A stretch of DNA of 64,000 nt from Strix aluco (taxonomy: Eukaryota; Chordata; Aves; Strigiformes; Strigidae). A program made the position numbers and the translations under genes. The notes under the pieces are model-generated. The model did not search any database and was not told the origin of the DNA. It saw only the letters and a list, made by a program, of their open reading frames with translations. This document shows positions 61,429 to 64,000 of this stretch, piece by piece. Each line of letters begins with the position of its first letter. Positions within the stretch are counted from its first letter, which is position 1. The stretch covers positions 75,224,303 through 75,288,302 of the forward strand of contig NC_133935.1 of NCBI RefSeq assembly GCF_031877795.1, written 5' to 3'.

Positions 61429-61683
61429 CTACTGTGTTAATATTCTCACAACTTGCTCTTTCACTTCTCTATCAGGGTGATGCAACAAAGATGCCAGTTT
61501 CTGAGCAAATGGGGTAGAGTCCCTGCAGAGTGTAAAGAAAATTGAATCTTTACTGTATTGGTCCTGAATCATGGTGCCATCTTCATTGTTTACATTCTTC
61601 TTCAAGTTTGCTGCAAAAGCCAGGGATCTAAGCAGAATATCTCTGTTTATACAGTTGTCAAAAAGTAACAGCAATGATGGCAC
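61429..61683 (-). CDS. ARMC10: ARMC10 terminal coding exon
   Basis: Acceptor TATCCTAG|GTGCCA on the - strand; 84 residues and TAG at 61431-61429. It starts VPSLLLLFDNCINRDILLRS and ends with KEQVVRILTQ. Confidence 0.93.
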   Translation of the reverse strand: MPSLLLLFDNCINRDILLRSLAFAANLKKNVNNEDGTMIQDQYSKDSIFFTLCRDSTPFAQKLASLLHHPDREVKEQVVRILTQ

Positions 61684-63046
61684 CTAGGATATTCAAGAAA
61701 TAATCCATACTTAATCACCAGCAGTAAGTACATGTAATTAAATCTAACTTTAAAAAAAAATGGAAAAAAAAAAATCTGCACTGAAACCTTTTAAAACAGA
61801 AACCCTATGAAATACCAGAACTCCATATGCTGTGAAAGCATACCAGAAACTTGCACAGCATGCACATTTCCTCTTTAGAAAAGACTGGCTTGTGCATCAC
61901 AGGCTAATAAATGCTTTGTAGTTTCAATCTTCAAAATGTGGCTGTCTGGAAAATTCCCATTTGGAAGAGAGGGTCTGGCTTTCCTTCTCAATAATGTTGC
62001 TTTTGCCCTCTGCAGTGATCTGAATGTTTTTAAGTTAGCATATCTGATAAACAAGAAAAGGGTATGTTTTTAACAACTGAATATTTAGCTACCCTAACCT
62101 TTTTAATAATGACATTTTTAATAATGAAAAGCCAGTAGTATCTAAACCAGCTTTGCTCATGGCAGATAGCTCAAAAATAAAAGCCACTGCATTTTTTAAG
62201 AAACTTACTCTGGGAGGGGGAGGAGGATATAGCACCATTCCAGCCCCTGATTCTTTGTTTTGGTGTGAGGAAAAGATGTAACTGAAATAAACCTGTACGC
62301 CAAGGCCAGCAATAGCAAATGTCAGATACAGTTCTCCACAAAGACGTAAGCAAATCCACAGGGACAGTTCACTTACAGTGCTCAGAGACAACAGTTTTAT
62401 GGCTGCGTTCAAGTAAAGGGGTGGGGATTTCAGTGGAATTGGGTCATCTTAGGTAGAGTATGTTAGCTATAGAAATGGCTGTTGAGAAGGATCATTTACA
62501 GCACTGGTTGCAGTTGATATTTGTTCCTGGTCTTCAATCTGTATACTAACTGCATGTCTGGAAATGAAGTTTTGGGTTTGTTTTTGAAACGTACTGGGGT
62601 ACCTTATGTGTATTACATACAAAAGTTCATGGTACTACCCCTTTGGTGGAATGCGAAGGTGAGAACAGGCTTCTGCAAGATGTCACTGATTGTTTGGAAT
62701 GGTTCACAGCAGTATGACCAACTTTCCTCCAGTGCATAGGCCCTGTGACCCCTCAGCAAGCACGGTATCTGTACTACCCTAGCTCTGGAAGAAAGCTAGC
62801 CTGTGGAAGAATGCACCCTTCTACCTGCTGATTTTGACCAGGTACTACCTAAAATTTTACTCTGGCATTGTATATATACCTCTAATACATTAAAATTCTT
62901 CCAATGCATGCATCTACCTACACACATACACATCTATAAATGCTAAAAATACAACGAAAGAGCAAGAACCTTACTTCAGCTCTGAGGAGATGTCTTGTCA
63001 TGGCTGGGTTTGCAGATAAGTTCACAAGTACTTTCAAAACTTGAAT
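61429..63046 (-). CDS. ARMC10: ARMC10, last two coding exons (5' part outside window)
   Basis: Partial gene on the - strand. Exons 62975-63046 and 61429-61683 join in frame and encode 108 residues plus TAG, the C-terminal armadillo region: IQVLKVLVNLSANPAMTRHL, then VPSLLLLFDN, ILLRSLAFAANLKKN, DSIFFTLCRD, FAQKLASLLHHPDREVKEQV. Human ARMC10 ends with the same pattern (LLRVLTLFQNIKN ... FFLLHGEECAQKI ... HHDAEVKEKV). ARMC10 (SVH) is a membrane-anchored armadillo protein reported at the ER and mitochondria and linked to mitochondrial dynamics. Its position next to NAPEPLD, tail-to-tail, matches other vertebrates. Divergence is higher than in the three neighbouring genes. Confidence 0.93.
61684..62974 (-). 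other. ARMC10: ARMC10 last intron
   Basis: About 1.3 kb with short A-runs near 61752-61777. Open frames at 62089-62412 are not coding by resemblance. Confidence 0.8.
62975..63046 (-). CDS. ARMC10: ARMC10 penultimate coding exon
   Basis: Acceptor TTTCAG|ATTCAA and donor GCTGAA|GTAAGG. Exactly 24 codons (IQVLKVLVNLSANPAMTRHL, then LRAE), an armadillo helix pair. Both ends are at phase 0. Confidence 0.94.
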
Positions 63047-64000
63047 CTGAAATAGGGAACATGCAAGTTCATTGCAAGCTCCAAAAACAGTAAGTACAGC
63101 AGTAATGGGCATCAATGTCAGCGTTGACTTGGAAAGGAAACTGTAGAATGGGTCAACTAACATCTTGAGTTGCGTGCTTCAGTCTTTGGTATAGGAAAAA
63201 ACAGCTTATGGAGTTACTAGCATGCATGTACTAAGAACTGACATTTTAGAAGCAAATTCAGTTTGACTTAAACATCAAACAAGGCAAGATACATACACAA
63301 CTCACAGTAGGCAGAATATGGAATATTTTTTAAATGTACAGAGGATAGCTAAGTACTGTATTTAAAATGTGATCAGAAGCATATACAAATACACCTTTGT
63401 ACTTTCCTGGACCTTGTGACACTAATCTTTTAACTAAATGCTAGGAAAAGGCCAAGTGCTACTTAATATACTTAATAGGTCTGTTAAGTTTAATGGAAAT
63501 TGTTTTGAAAAACTGTTTTTGATCTGATAGAGCAACTAAGTGCGTTGATATTGATGGTACTGTGACATCTTGAATAAACGCTGTATTAGGTCCCTATCTG
63601 AAGCTTTTCTCCTCTTTCAACATTACAATAATTCACAAACAAGCACAATTTCTCATTGCAGTCACTAGTGTTGAAAGAGATGTAATAAGCATAAGGGAAG
63701 AGAAATCCGTAACTTAGGTTATCACAGCTTGGCATATTTCCCTACAGAGATTCATGCATCAGTGAAGCCTTTCACGTGCAGATTCTCCTTGCCCTGCGAT
63801 GCAGTAGCAACATTTAGTGAGCAGAAGAGAATTCGGGAGTTGCTATAGGCATGGGACAACAGCAGTGCACACAGCACTGCTTTGGTAGAGCTCTAGTCCA
63901 GCAGTTCCACTATCGAGATTCTCTTCCTCCTCTCTTCTGAATTTACATTGAGAAAGTAATACAGATTCATATTTTACAGATTTTATGCACTATTTGCTAC
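63047..64000 (-). other. ARMC10: ARMC10 intron continuing out of the window
   Basis: No upstream ARMC10 exon is recognised in this last 950 bp, so the next exon lies beyond the window. No other element seen. Confidence 0.7.

Overview
This is vertebrate nuclear DNA, almost certainly from a bird. Four protein-coding genes with ordinary GT-AG introns are embedded in AT-rich sequence. The repeats are avian: several CR1 LINE fragments and solo LTRs of the TGTMCTG...CACAACA type common in bird genomes. The gene order DNAJC2 > < PMPCB ... NAPEPLD > < ARMC10 is the same block, in inverted orientation, as on human 7q22. All identifications come from reading exon translations against remembered families; no search was run.

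Layout. 1-6321: the last eight exons of DNAJC2 on the + strand (Zuotin/MPP11 C-terminal half with two SANT domains). 6541-16063: a complete 13-exon PMPCB on the - strand, encoding the 486-aa mitochondrial processing peptidase beta subunit. Its CpG-island promoter lies at about 15540-16450. 16450-35900: about 20 kb between genes with no recognised coding exon, holding CR1 copies, one solo LTR with a perfect 5-bp target duplication, a second LTR of a different type, and one stretch that looks like a conserved regulatory element. 35930-37230: the CpG island presumed to hold the NAPEPLD promoter and 5' non-coding exon. 47899-57406: four NAPEPLD coding exons giving 394 aa with every zinc ligand present. 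61429-63046: the last two exons of ARMC10 on the - strand; its 5' part lies beyond the window.

The products serve separate cell functions: co-translational folding and chromatin (DNAJC2), import-presequence cleavage in the mitochondrial matrix (PMPCB), N-acylethanolamine lipid synthesis (NAPEPLD), and a membrane-anchored armadillo protein (ARMC10). They are not an operon-like unit, but the two gene pairs are tail-to-tail, and DNAJC2 and PMPCB have stop codons only 219 bp apart.

I found no convincing novel system. The most useful second looks are the translation-initiator/YY1-type element at the PMPCB start codon with GC-box, ETS and NRF-1-like sites just upstream; a perfect copy of the same element on the strand opposite NAPEPLD in its CpG island; the antisense placement of both intronic LTRs; a local ~110-bp duplication in NAPEPLD intron 1; a candidate CTCF site in the last NAPEPLD intron; and a possible conserved element near 20.4-21.0 kb.
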